From Eubacteriales bacterium (GTDB lineage: Bacteria > Bacillota_A > Clostridia > Lachnospirales > Lachnospiraceae), in contig JAUNJL010000071.1 of NCBI GenBank assembly GCA_030533315.1, forward strand, positions 1-12,224: DNA of 12,224 nucleotides, given 5' to 3'. Numbering within the stretch: the stretch's first letter is position 1; each line of letters begins with the position of its first letter. The position numbers and the translations under genes were made by a program. Shown here piece by piece: positions 1 through 5,005 of this stretch. Below the pieces are notes generated by a model. That model saw only the letters and a program-made list of their open reading frames with translations. It was not told the origin of the DNA and did not search any database.

Positions 1-22
1 TGGACCGCCGCAAAACATTCGA

Positions 23-42
23 CAGCCCAGGCACCTGGGCTG
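23..42. other. Hairpin upstream of the Rpn locus
   Basis: An 8-bp perfect stem, CAGCCCAG at 23-30 pairing with CTGGGCTG at 35-42, closes a four-base loop. The following T-rich stretch (about 52-57) is not adjacent to the stem, so this is a doubtful terminator, perhaps for a gene left of the window. I see no gene in 1-196; the DNA between here and the inverted repeat at 114 is AT-rich and shows no well-spaced sigma-A promoter. Confidence 0.3.
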
Positions 43-113
43 CCGCTAAAGCCTTTTCATAAAAATCTTAAACTTTTATAAACTCCTTGCATCTTTCTCT
101 TGCTTATGGTAGT

Positions 114-128
114 CTGACGGTGAGCACC
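114..128. repeat. Left arm of 15-bp inverted repeat flanking the Rpn module
   Basis: CTGACGGTGAGCACC here is the exact reverse complement of 1687-1701. The arms lie 135 bp before the nuclease start codon and 4 bp after the stop of the downstream short ORF, so they bracket the whole module. This arm is also part of a local hairpin: GACGGT (116-121) pairs with ACCGTC (126-131) around GAGC. No target-site duplication is visible outside the arms. It could be the end of a mobile cassette, a recombination site or a protein-binding site. Confidence 0.5.
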
Positions 129-262
129 GTCTACGGTGGATCTTCTTTCCTGCCATTCGGCAGATTTTCCCACATGATTACCATAAAGCAGCAGGTTTGG
201 ACGGCGCAGGCGTTCGGGGCTTTTTGTCCTGCGATCTGTGCTTTCCAGGAAAAGTAGGTACG

Positions 263-1384
263 ATGCAAAAAAAGGATTTGGTTTTTAAACGGTTCATCAG
301 GAATCCCGAACGGTTTGCCGACCTGGTAAACGGGATCTTCTTTTCAGGCGACCTGGTGATACGGCCAGAATTTTTAAAAAGGATGCCCGTCCAGCGGATC
401 CTCCGGCTGGAAACGGTGCACACGGAAGGGAACTATGCTTCCCAAAAAAGAAGCACCGATGCCCCTCCATATACGATTCCCAACGGAGAACTGGAAAACA
501 GGAACGATCCAGTCCCCCCACGGACTCCTTCCAATGAGGAGCCTGGAAATCCCTCCCGGGAAAGCTTCTATCTGGATGTGAAAAGAGACTGTCTGTGGCA
601 GCACACCCACCCGGACATGCCCTGTCTCCTTGCGTGCGAAGGTCAGTCCCGGGCAGATTATACCATGCCTCTCAGAGAGTACATTTATGACGGTGCGGAT
701 TATGGATGCCTGCTGGAAGAAAGGCCCTTCCCAAAGCAAGCGCAAACGGGCGTCTCAAGGCCCCTTCTTCCCATTTTCAGCATGGTTTTGTACCTGGGAG
801 AACATCAATGGCTAAGTAAGCACAGCCTTCAGGAAATGATGTACTTCACAGAAAAATCCAGAAGCTACCGCCACCTCCTCCCGGATTACAAGGTTCACCT
901 GGCAGACATCCACGAGCAGGATCCCTCCCTCTTTCGCTCAGAGTGGAAGGGCATCTTCTCCCTCATGGCCCACAGCCGGAAAAAGGAGGATTTAAGAACC
1001 TACATCACCACCCACCGGGCAGAACTGGACTCCCTAAGTCCTCCCGCCCAGGAGTTTCTTCTGGTTTTATTAGATTACAACCATTACAATCAAACGCAGG
1101 ACGAGAAAGGAGTGAGCAGCGTGTGTCAAGCATGGGATGACGCTATGAACGATTACAAAACAGAGGGCAGGATTGAGGGCATACTCGAGGGCAGGACTAA
1201 AGGCAAGATTGAGGGCATACTCGAGGTCAGGATCGAGGGCAGGATTGAAAACACCATCCAGATCTTGCTGGAATTTGGTCAAAATAGGGAAAGCATCATA
1301 GACCGGCTCACCAGTCAGTTTGAGCTTTCCCGTTCTGATGCGGAAGAGAAGTTTGCCTTGTACTCCGCATCCATTTCTTCCTAG
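263..1384 (+). CDS. Rpn family PD-(D/E)XK nuclease (RpnL-like, full length)
   Basis: A 373-residue protein of the Rpn / transposase_31-like family, known DNA endonucleases described as antiphage toxins. The N-terminus (residues 14-45, NPERFADLVNGIFF...) is the typical family opening. The active site is visible as D109 in the RDCLWQ motif and E126-x-Q128 in ACEGQS, matching the family RDVVK and GIENQ motifs (ExQ in place of ExK), and is followed by the MPLREYIYDGADY segment. An unusual Pro/Asn/Glu-rich insertion occupies about residues 55-100. Residues from about 298 form EGRI/EGIL-type four-residue repeats, followed by a short helical tail. I chose the ATG at 263, preceded by AGGA and TAGG; the longer frame begins with TTG at 197 without a good ribosome site. 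A second, shorter product probably starts inside it at 1121. Substrate and phage specificity cannot be read from sequence. Confidence 0.85.
   Translation: MQKKDLVFKRFIRNPERFADLVNGIFFSGDLVIRPEFLKRMPVQRILRLETVHTEGNYASQKRSTDAPPYTIPNGELENRNDPVPPRTPSNEEPGNPSRESFYLDVKRDCLWQHTHPDMPCLLACEGQSRADYTMPLREYIYDGADYGCLLEERPFPKQAQTGVSRPLLPIFSMVLYLGEHQWLSKHSLQEMMYFTEKSRSYRHLLPDYKVHLADIHEQDPSLFRSEWKGIFSLMAHSRKKEDLRTYITTHRAELDSLSPPAQEFLLVLLDYNHYNQTQDEKGVSSVCQAWDDAMNDYKTEGRIEGILEGRTKGKIEGILEVRIEGRIENTIQILLEFGQNRESIIDRLTSQFELSRSDAEEKFALYSASISS
1106..1112 (+). promoter_or_regulatory. Internal Shine-Dalgarno inside the Rpn gene
   Basis: AAAGGAG lies inside the nuclease coding sequence, followed by an 8-nt spacer (TGAGCAGC) and an in-frame GTG at 1121. 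Strength and spacing are ideal for independent translation of the C-terminal part. The identical arrangement recurs at 1476-1493 in the duplicated copy. Confidence 0.6.
1121..1384 (+). CDS. Nested C-terminal product (RpnS-like candidate antitoxin)
   Basis: An 87-residue product in the same frame as the nuclease, corresponding to its residues 287-373. It starts at a GTG behind AAAGGAG with 8-nt spacing; an ATG at 1145 is a weaker alternative. It contains seven four-residue repeat units and then a conserved tail (ENTIQILLEF... to the end). In described Rpn systems the separately translated C-terminal part, RpnS, dimerises through a helix with variable four-residue repeats and blocks the full-length toxin. 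The sequence here matches that pattern: internal start, repeats and short tail. Expression and inhibition are inferred by analogy. Confidence 0.55.
   Translation: MCQAWDDAMNDYKTEGRIEGILEGRTKGKIEGILEVRIEGRIENTIQILLEFGQNRESIIDRLTSQFELSRSDAEEKFALYSASISS
1163..1246 (+). repeat. 12-nt tandem repeat, seven units (four-residue protein repeat)
   Basis: Seven in-frame 12-base units with core GAGGGCAGGATT and variants such as GAGGGCATACTC and AAAGGCAAGATT. They encode EGRI, EGIL, EGRT, KGKI, EGIL, EVRI, EGRI, a likely continuous charged helix. The second copy of this domain (1443-1682) has a single unit, so six units (72 nt) were gained or lost between them. Such repeats can change in number by slippage without breaking the frame. 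Confidence 0.85.
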
Positions 1385-1475
1385 GAGAAAATAACCCCAC
1401 AAGTGCGTACGGCTCTTGTTGTGTTTTCCCTTCACCCTTTGGGATTACAACCATTACAGCCAAACGCAGGACGAG

Positions 1476-1482
1476 AAAGGAG
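1476..1482 (+). promoter_or_regulatory. Shine-Dalgarno of the free-standing RpnS-like gene
   Basis: AAAGGAG, an 8-nt spacer and GTG at 1491, identical to the internal site at 1106-1123. It decides the start of the downstream short gene; the longer frame begins with a TTG at 1416 without a ribosome site. Confidence 0.6.
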
Positions 1483-1490
1483 TGAGCAGC

Positions 1491-1682
1491 GTGTGTCAAG
1501 CATGGGATGACGCTATGAACGATTACAAAACAGAGGGCAGGATCGAAAACACCATCCAGATCTTACTGGAATTTGATCAAAATAAGGAAAGCATTATAGA
1601 CCGGCTCATCAGTCAGTTTGAGCTTTCCCGTTCTGATGCGGAAGAAAAATTCACCACTTATTCGGCATCCGTCTCATCTTAA
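1491..1682 (+). CDS. Free-standing RpnS-like C-terminal domain (duplicated, one repeat unit)
   Basis: A 63-residue protein that duplicates only the C-terminal domain of the upstream nuclease; it has no catalytic segment. After VCQAWDDAMNDYKT it has one EGRI unit and then the tail, which differs from the parent at a few positions (for example G to D and R to K in LEFDQNKES, T to I in DRLIS, AL to TT near the end). The frame is open and ends in TAA just before the right inverted-repeat arm. By analogy with RpnS it could be a second antitoxin, possibly with changed dimerisation because the repeat helix is shorter. It could also be a decaying duplication remnant, though the intact frame and perfect ribosome site argue against simple decay. 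No separate promoter or terminator is obvious between it and the nuclease. Confidence 0.6.
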   Translation: MCQAWDDAMNDYKTEGRIENTIQILLEFDQNKESIIDRLISQFELSRSDAEEKFTTYSASVSS

Positions 1683-1686
1683 AAAG

Positions 1687-1701
1687 GGTGCTCACCGTCA
1701 G
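1687..1701. repeat. Right arm of 15-bp inverted repeat flanking the Rpn module
   Basis: GGTGCTCACCGTCAG is the exact reverse complement of 114-128. It follows the TAA of the short ORF by 4 nt. Read on the - strand it gives GGTGAGCACC followed by CTTTTT, which resembles a very weak terminator for the leftward alkyltransferase gene, but the stem is only about 4 bp. Confidence 0.5.
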
Positions 1702-1711
1702 GCTCTTCAGA

Positions 1712-1730
1712 CAGTCTTCCCACAAGACTG
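1712..1730. terminator. Hairpin between converging Rpn and MGMT genes
   Basis: CAGTCTT (1712-1718) pairs perfectly with AAGACTG (1724-1730) around a five-base loop, between the converging ends of the + strand Rpn module and the - strand alkyltransferase. Neither side has a directly adjacent T-run, so termination is a guess from position. Confidence 0.3.
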
Positions 1731-1757
1731 GCTGCAAAATTGATTCCTTCAAGATTC

Positions 1758-2105
1758 CTATTCCTCCCACCGGTGCTTCTTCATGTCCACATTGCCGTTG
1801 TCGCGGAACGCTACTCCCTCCTCCTCCAACAAGAATCTCTGCTCCTTCCACCCGGGGACCAGCCTTCCCCATTGGTTCACCACTCGGTGACATGGATACT
1901 TCCCGTAAAATTCTGCCATAGAAAGCACTCGTCCCACCAGCCTGGCATTTTTCTCTCGACCAATAAGTCTGGCAATCTGCCCGTAGCTGGCCACTTTTCC
2001 CTGCGGAATTTCCTCCACCACGGACAAAATCTCATAAATCAGATTCTCATCCATTACCCGCTTTTCGCCTTCCCTTCTTGCTTTCACAATCTCATGCTCC
2101 GTCAC
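1758..2105 (-). CDS. Short MGMT-family (O6-alkylguanine alkyltransferase-like) protein
   Basis: This protein consists only of the DNA-binding/active-site domain of O6-methylguanine-DNA methyltransferases and lacks the N-terminal domain of Ada/Ogt. It shows IPQGKVASYGQIA (helix-turn-helix start), NARLVGRVL with the arginine-finger region, and PCHRVV. The PCHRV cysteine is kept; alkyltransferase-like (ATL) proteins often have Trp there. A transfer reaction is therefore possible, but a damage-recognition role is equally open. The frame can start at a GTG at 2105, overlapping the upstream stop by 4 nt (GTGA), giving 115 residues. An ATG at 2054 gives 98 residues and fits the usual family N-terminus. 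The 4-nt overlap suggests translational coupling to the small gene before it. Confidence 0.8.
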   Translation of the reverse strand: MTEHEIVKARREGEKRVMDENLIYEILSVVEEIPQGKVASYGQIARLIGREKNARLVGRVLSMAEFYGKYPCHRVVNQWGRLVPGWKEQRFLLEEEGVAFRDNGNVDMKKHRWEE

Positions 2106-2275
2106 ACCATCTCATACTGCATCATTTCGTACGCCAGACGGCAGCCCTCTGCGATCTCTGGGGGGAGCAGGCCTCTGGCCACGCATTTTTCCTCCCCCTC
2201 CGGTTCCTCCGCCTTCACAAGGTAGGCATAGTCACCGTCAATCCGCACAACTGTGTAATCAATCCTCTCAAACAT
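2102..2275 (-). CDS. Small uncharacterised protein (57 aa)
   Basis: A 57-residue soluble, acidic protein beginning MFERIDYTVVRIDGDYAYLV and ending in a Tyr/Met-rich helix. The beta-rich opening with a GDYAYLV strand loosely recalls DUF3006-type small proteins, but I do not recognise it firmly. The ATG at 2275 is chosen because AAGGAGG (2284-2290) precedes it by 8 nt; the longer frame begins with a GTG at 2296 that lies before this ribosome site. It is co-oriented and overlapping with the MGMT-like gene, so the two probably form a unit. Confidence 0.65.
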   Translation of the reverse strand: MFERIDYTVVRIDGDYAYLVKAEEPEGEEKCVARGLLPPEIAEGCRLAYEMMQYEMV

Positions 2276-2296
2276 GATCCATTCCTCCTTTTTCAC

Positions 2297-2414
2297 TTCT
2301 CTTCACGAACGGCCACCACTTTTTCACCGGAAAAAGGCAGCTCTTCGTCCTATCATTTCCTCTGGTTACCGTCTGAACAGATTACCTGTCTCTCCTGCCA
2401 GGGAATCATTGCCG
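2297..2414. other. Intergenic DNA with an AT-rich hairpin
   Basis: The leader side of the small 57-aa gene. CTTTTTC (2319-2325) pairs with GAAAAAG (2330-2336) around ACCG. I see no convincing promoter and no RNA gene here. Confidence 0.3.
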
Positions 2415-2570
2415 ATGAGAAGAGACGTCACCATAGCCGGCGTGGACGAAACCCTTTATGGGGAGTGCAGCAGCCCCTACACCGTCACCGAGGAATCCTA
2501 TTCAGAAACCGGAACCACGCCCATTGACAGCGAGGAAAGCTGCGCAGTGACCCGTCCGGAAACCTTATAA
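2415..2570 (+). other. Coding-like fragment on the + strand (51 codons)
   Basis: An open frame from ATG at 2415 to TAA at 2570, converging on the HisA-like gene and ending 9 nt before its stop. Codons look natural (G/C-rich third positions, many GAA/GAG, ACC and AGC), and the product is an acidic Thr/Ser-rich peptide (GVDETLYGECSSPYTVTEES...). No good ribosome site precedes it and I recognise no family. It may be a small gene, the 3' remnant of a lost gene, or chance. Confidence 0.25.
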
Positions 2571-2579
2571 GATCCGCCC

Positions 2580-3356
2580 TTAAAGCCTCTCCAGATCCAA
2601 AAGCATCTCGAAGGGAATGGTTCCCCCAAACATCTCCATGGCACTGCCCACGGTCACATCCAGACGCCCTTTTCCCCAGAGACGCAGCCTTCGGATATCC
2701 TCCAGGGAACCAACGCCTCCCGCATAGGTGACGGGGGCTCCCGAAAAATCTCCCAAAAGCTCTGCCAGGCCCTTTTCTATACCTCTTGCCTTTCCCTCCA
2801 CATCCACCGCATGGAGGAGGAACTCATCACAATAGCCGCTCAGGGTCTCCATCAGCGCCAAAGTCACCGGCACCTGGGTAAATCTTTGCCATCGGTCCGT
2901 CACCACATAGTACGCATCTCCCCGCTTCCGACAGCTTAGATCCAGTACCAGGTGCTCCCTGCCTGCCGCCTCCCTCATCTTCTCCAGATTTTCCCAGGAA
3001 ATCTCCCCGTCTCGGAACACATAGGAGGTAACGATCACGTGGCTCGCTCCGGCGTCCAGGTACTCCTGGGCGTTTTCCGGGCACACGCCCCCTCCCAGCT
3101 GCAGCCCCCCTGGATAAGACTTCAAGGCATCCAGGGCCTGAGCCTTCGTGGCAGAAAAATAGGGAGAAGCCTGGCTGTTTAAAAGGATCACATGGCCTCC
3201 CTTCAATCCCGCATCTCGATACAAGGACGCATAAAAAGCCGCATCCTGCTTTGACACGAAATTCTCCTCCGCCAGGTCCCCCAAATCCTTCAGGCTCCCC
3301 CCTACGATCTGTTTCACTTTTCCATTATGTATATCAATGCATGGCCGGAATTTCAT
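2580..3356 (-). CDS. hisA: HisA, eukaryotic-type ProFAR isomerase
   Basis: Phosphoribosylformimino-5-aminoimidazole carboxamide ribotide isomerase, the Amadori rearrangement step of histidine synthesis; a cytosolic (beta/alpha)8 barrel. The 258 residues follow the yeast HIS6 type rather than the usual bacterial HisA: CIDIHNGKVKQIVGG (6-20), LQLGGG (85-90), HVIVTSYVF (106-114), LVLDLSCRK (136-144), HAVDVEG (182-188), YAGGVGS (211-217) and a C-terminal VGSAMEMFGG. Likely catalytic acids are D8 and D139. The ATG at 3356 is preceded by AAAGGAG with 5-nt spacing; an upstream extension to 3515 would begin inside the promoter and is rejected. No other his genes are in the window, so it is a detached pathway gene. 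Confidence 0.9.
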   Translation of the reverse strand: MKFRPCIDIHNGKVKQIVGGSLKDLGDLAEENFVSKQDAAFYASLYRDAGLKGGHVILLNSQASPYFSATKAQALDALKSYPGGLQLGGGVCPENAQEYLDAGASHVIVTSYVFRDGEISWENLEKMREAAGREHLVLDLSCRKRGDAYYVVTDRWQRFTQVPVTLALMETLSGYCDEFLLHAVDVEGKARGIEKGLAELLGDFSGAPVTYAGGVGSLEDIRRLRLWGKGRLDVTVGSAMEMFGGTIPFEMLLDLERL

Positions 3357-3480
3357 CGTTTCTCCTTTCATGACGCAGCCGCTGCGCCAGCAATGGTAGA
3401 TTTGGAAGCTTATCTCCAGGCTCTGCTCTCCTGTGCCGCCTGGACGCTTCTTTTTTCCCGTGGGCGCTTTTCCCACACAT
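3357..3480 (-). promoter_or_regulatory. Long leader of the hisA-like gene with short stems
   Basis: About 120 nt separate the promoter from the start codon. Visible stems are CCAGGC/GCCTGG (3416-3421 with 3438-3443) and CGCAG/CTGCG (3374-3378 with 3382-3386), the latter just before the ribosome site. No His-codon-rich leader peptide, T-box or known riboswitch is recognised. Possible translational control is speculative. Confidence 0.3.
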
Positions 3481-3486
3481 GCATTG

Positions 3487-3515
3487 ATAATATCATTTAT
3501 TTTTCTATTATGCAA
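3487..3515 (-). promoter_or_regulatory. Sigma-A promoter of the hisA-like gene
   Basis: On the - strand TTGCAT (3515-3510), a 17-nt spacer and TATTAT (3492-3487), with a TGA just before the -10 giving an extended -10 (TGn). Transcription should start near 3480. It lies immediately downstream of the lipoprotein stop codon. Confidence 0.75.
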
Positions 3516-3524
3516 CGTATACAG

Positions 3525-3983
3525 TTACGGATTTCCTTCCACCACGTCTCCGACAGCGTCTCCCACGTCCTCAGCCGCTTCCCCGACACCGTCACCGATG
3601 GCTCTGGCCCCATCTCCCAGGTCTTCTCCTACCGTATCTCCATCACCTGTCTGGGTTTCATTCCCGTCTCCCGTGTTTTTGTCTCCCTCTGCGCCCTCCG
3701 TCATACCTCCAGCCTCGTCATCCGAGGGCTGAGGCTCTTCCGTGGTGCTGATCCCGGCGTCGTCCCCGGCCTCGTCCTTGGTCTTTTCATCCTCCGCGCC
3801 CTTTTCCGTATGATCTCCAGAGTCGTCTCCGGCCAGGTCATCCCCCTGTCCGGCTCCGTCCCGCTCCTCCACAGGTGTCTCATCGGCGGCGTTCCCATTG
3901 TTGTCGTCATTTCCGCAGGCCGTAAACATACATAAGCTTAAGGCAAGAAGCAAGCTCATGAAAATCCCTTTTGCTTTTCTCAT
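3525..3983 (-). CDS. Acidic low-complexity lipoprotein
   Basis: A 152-residue secreted protein. The N-terminus has MRKAKG, a hydrophobic stretch and FTAC as lipobox with Cys23, so it should be lipid-anchored on the outer face of the membrane. The rest is disordered-looking and dominated by Asp, Glu, Gly, Thr and Asn, ending in a GDGVGEAAEDVGDAVGDVV-like amphipathic stretch. No enzyme motif is seen. The start at 3983 is chosen because the signal peptide begins there and AAAAGGAG lies about 10 nt upstream. It follows the ABC permease by 100 nt on the same strand and precedes the hisA promoter. It could be a spacer or anchor-type surface protein or bind cations; function unknown. Confidence 0.75.
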   Translation of the reverse strand: MRKAKGIFMSLLLALSLCMFTACGNDDNNGNAADETPVEERDGAGQGDDLAGDDSGDHTEKGAEDEKTKDEAGDDAGISTTEEPQPSDDEAGGMTEGAEGDKNTGDGNETQTGDGDTVGEDLGDGARAIGDGVGEAAEDVGDAVGDVVEGNP

Positions 3984-4083
3984 TTTCCATCGTCTCCTTT
4001 TCCTTGGAATTTTTGCTGGTACCCTTAATATGTACATTTGCAAAAATCCTATTCTGGAATAAAATGGAAAATCCAGGGATTTC

Positions 4084-5004
4084 TTACTCCTCCTTTACGA
4101 AATTTGCCCCCAGCTTTGCCGGAACATTAAACTGCTTTCTGCACACCGTGAGCACGATGACCAGGATGTAGGGAAGGGCGCTGAACAGCTCGCTGGGAAT
4201 GGCCGCATTTCCCAGAGCCCTCACGTAAGTACCCAGAGCATCGGAAATACCAAAGATAATGCCAAAGATCAAAGCTCCCACTGGATTCCAGTTTCCCAAA
4301 AAGCAGATGCCAAAGGCGATCCAGCCTCTTCCACCGATGATCTCCACCGTATACATTCCCACGTTGCAGAGAGAATAGTAGGCTCCAGCCACGCCTCCCA
4401 TGCAGCCGGCAATAGCCACTGCCAGAAATCGCATCCGGGTAACGTTGATCCCCGCCGCATCCGCCGCCTCCGGATTTTCTCCACAGGAGCGAAGAGACAG
4501 CCCCAAGGCAGTCCGGTAGATCACAAAAAAGATCACCGGTACCAGCAACCAGGTAAGATAGGTGATGATGTTCTGAGAAAACAGGATCTGACCGATCACC
4601 GGGATCCTTGACAGCAAGGGGATTTTGATCACGGGCAGAGGGCTGACCTTTAAAGGAACCGTCTGCACGCCAAAGATCACCCGATAAAAAAAGGTACAAA
4701 AGCCCGTCACCAAAATGGCAATGGCCGTCCCCATCACGATCTGGTGCTGGTGCATGTAGATCGTGGTCACCCCGTACAAAAGGGCTACCATAAGACCGCA
4801 GACCACGGCCGCCAAAAATCCCACCAGCATACTGCCGGAGAGGTAAGCCCCGATAAAGCCGCCCCATGCACCTATGAGGAAAATACCCTCAACCGCCGTG
4901 ACCATCATGCCGGTACGCTCTGCAAGGACCTCACCTAAGGCTCCCAGGATCAGAGGCGTACTCATAAAAAACGCTCTCGTTATCAGATTGACGAATATCT
5001 GCAT
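4084..5004 (-). CDS. ABC transporter permease 2 (nucleoside-type, NupQ/YufQ-like)
   Basis: A 306-residue membrane protein of the BPD_transp_2 (branched-chain amino acid/sugar/nucleoside permease) family. The opening LGALGEVLAERTGMMVTAVEG and the cytoplasmic loop CGENPEAADAAGIN are typical of the second permease of BMP-dependent nucleoside importers. Many hydrophobic segments run along its length and the C-terminus is short and charged (NFVKEE). It would form the membrane channel with the permease encoded just upstream, from which it is separated by one nucleotide. AAAGGAG lies 9 nt before its ATG. It is the last gene of the transporter unit. Confidence 0.9.
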   Translation of the reverse strand: MQIFVNLITRAFFMSTPLILGALGEVLAERTGMMVTAVEGIFLIGAWGGFIGAYLSGSMLVGFLAAVVCGLMVALLYGVTTIYMHQHQIVMGTAIAILVTGFCTFFYRVIFGVQTVPLKVSPLPVIKIPLLSRIPVIGQILFSQNIITYLTWLLVPVIFFVIYRTALGLSLRSCGENPEAADAAGINVTRMRFLAVAIAGCMGGVAGAYYSLCNVGMYTVEIIGGRGWIAFGICFLGNWNPVGALIFGIIFGISDALGTYVRALGNAAIPSELFSALPYILVIVLTVCRKQFNVPAKLGANFVKEE

Positions 5005-5005
5005 A

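Larger units (their letters stand above)
1073..1682 (+). repeat. Tandem partial duplication of the Rpn 3' end
   Basis: 1073-1384 (312 nt) and 1443-1682 (240 nt) are direct copies, both beginning GATTACAACCATTACA and both ending at a stop codon. They differ by a clean 72-nt loss of repeat units. An 83-nt block (1091-1173 and 1461-1543) is identical and holds the internal ribosome site and GTG start; substitutions gather in the 3' part. The 58-nt spacer 1385-1442 resembles neither copy. Confidence 0.9.

Noticed and set aside
197..262. Longer N-terminus for the Rpn nuclease
   Set aside because: It begins with TTG without a ribosome site; the ATG at 263 starts at the usual family N-terminus.
1163..1246. 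CRISPR-like array
   Set aside because: Contiguous 12-nt in-frame coding repeats without spacers.
3357..3515. 53-residue N-terminal extension of HisA
   Set aside because: Its start lies in the -35 box of a strong promoter; the ATG at 3356 has a ribosome site and the family N-terminus.
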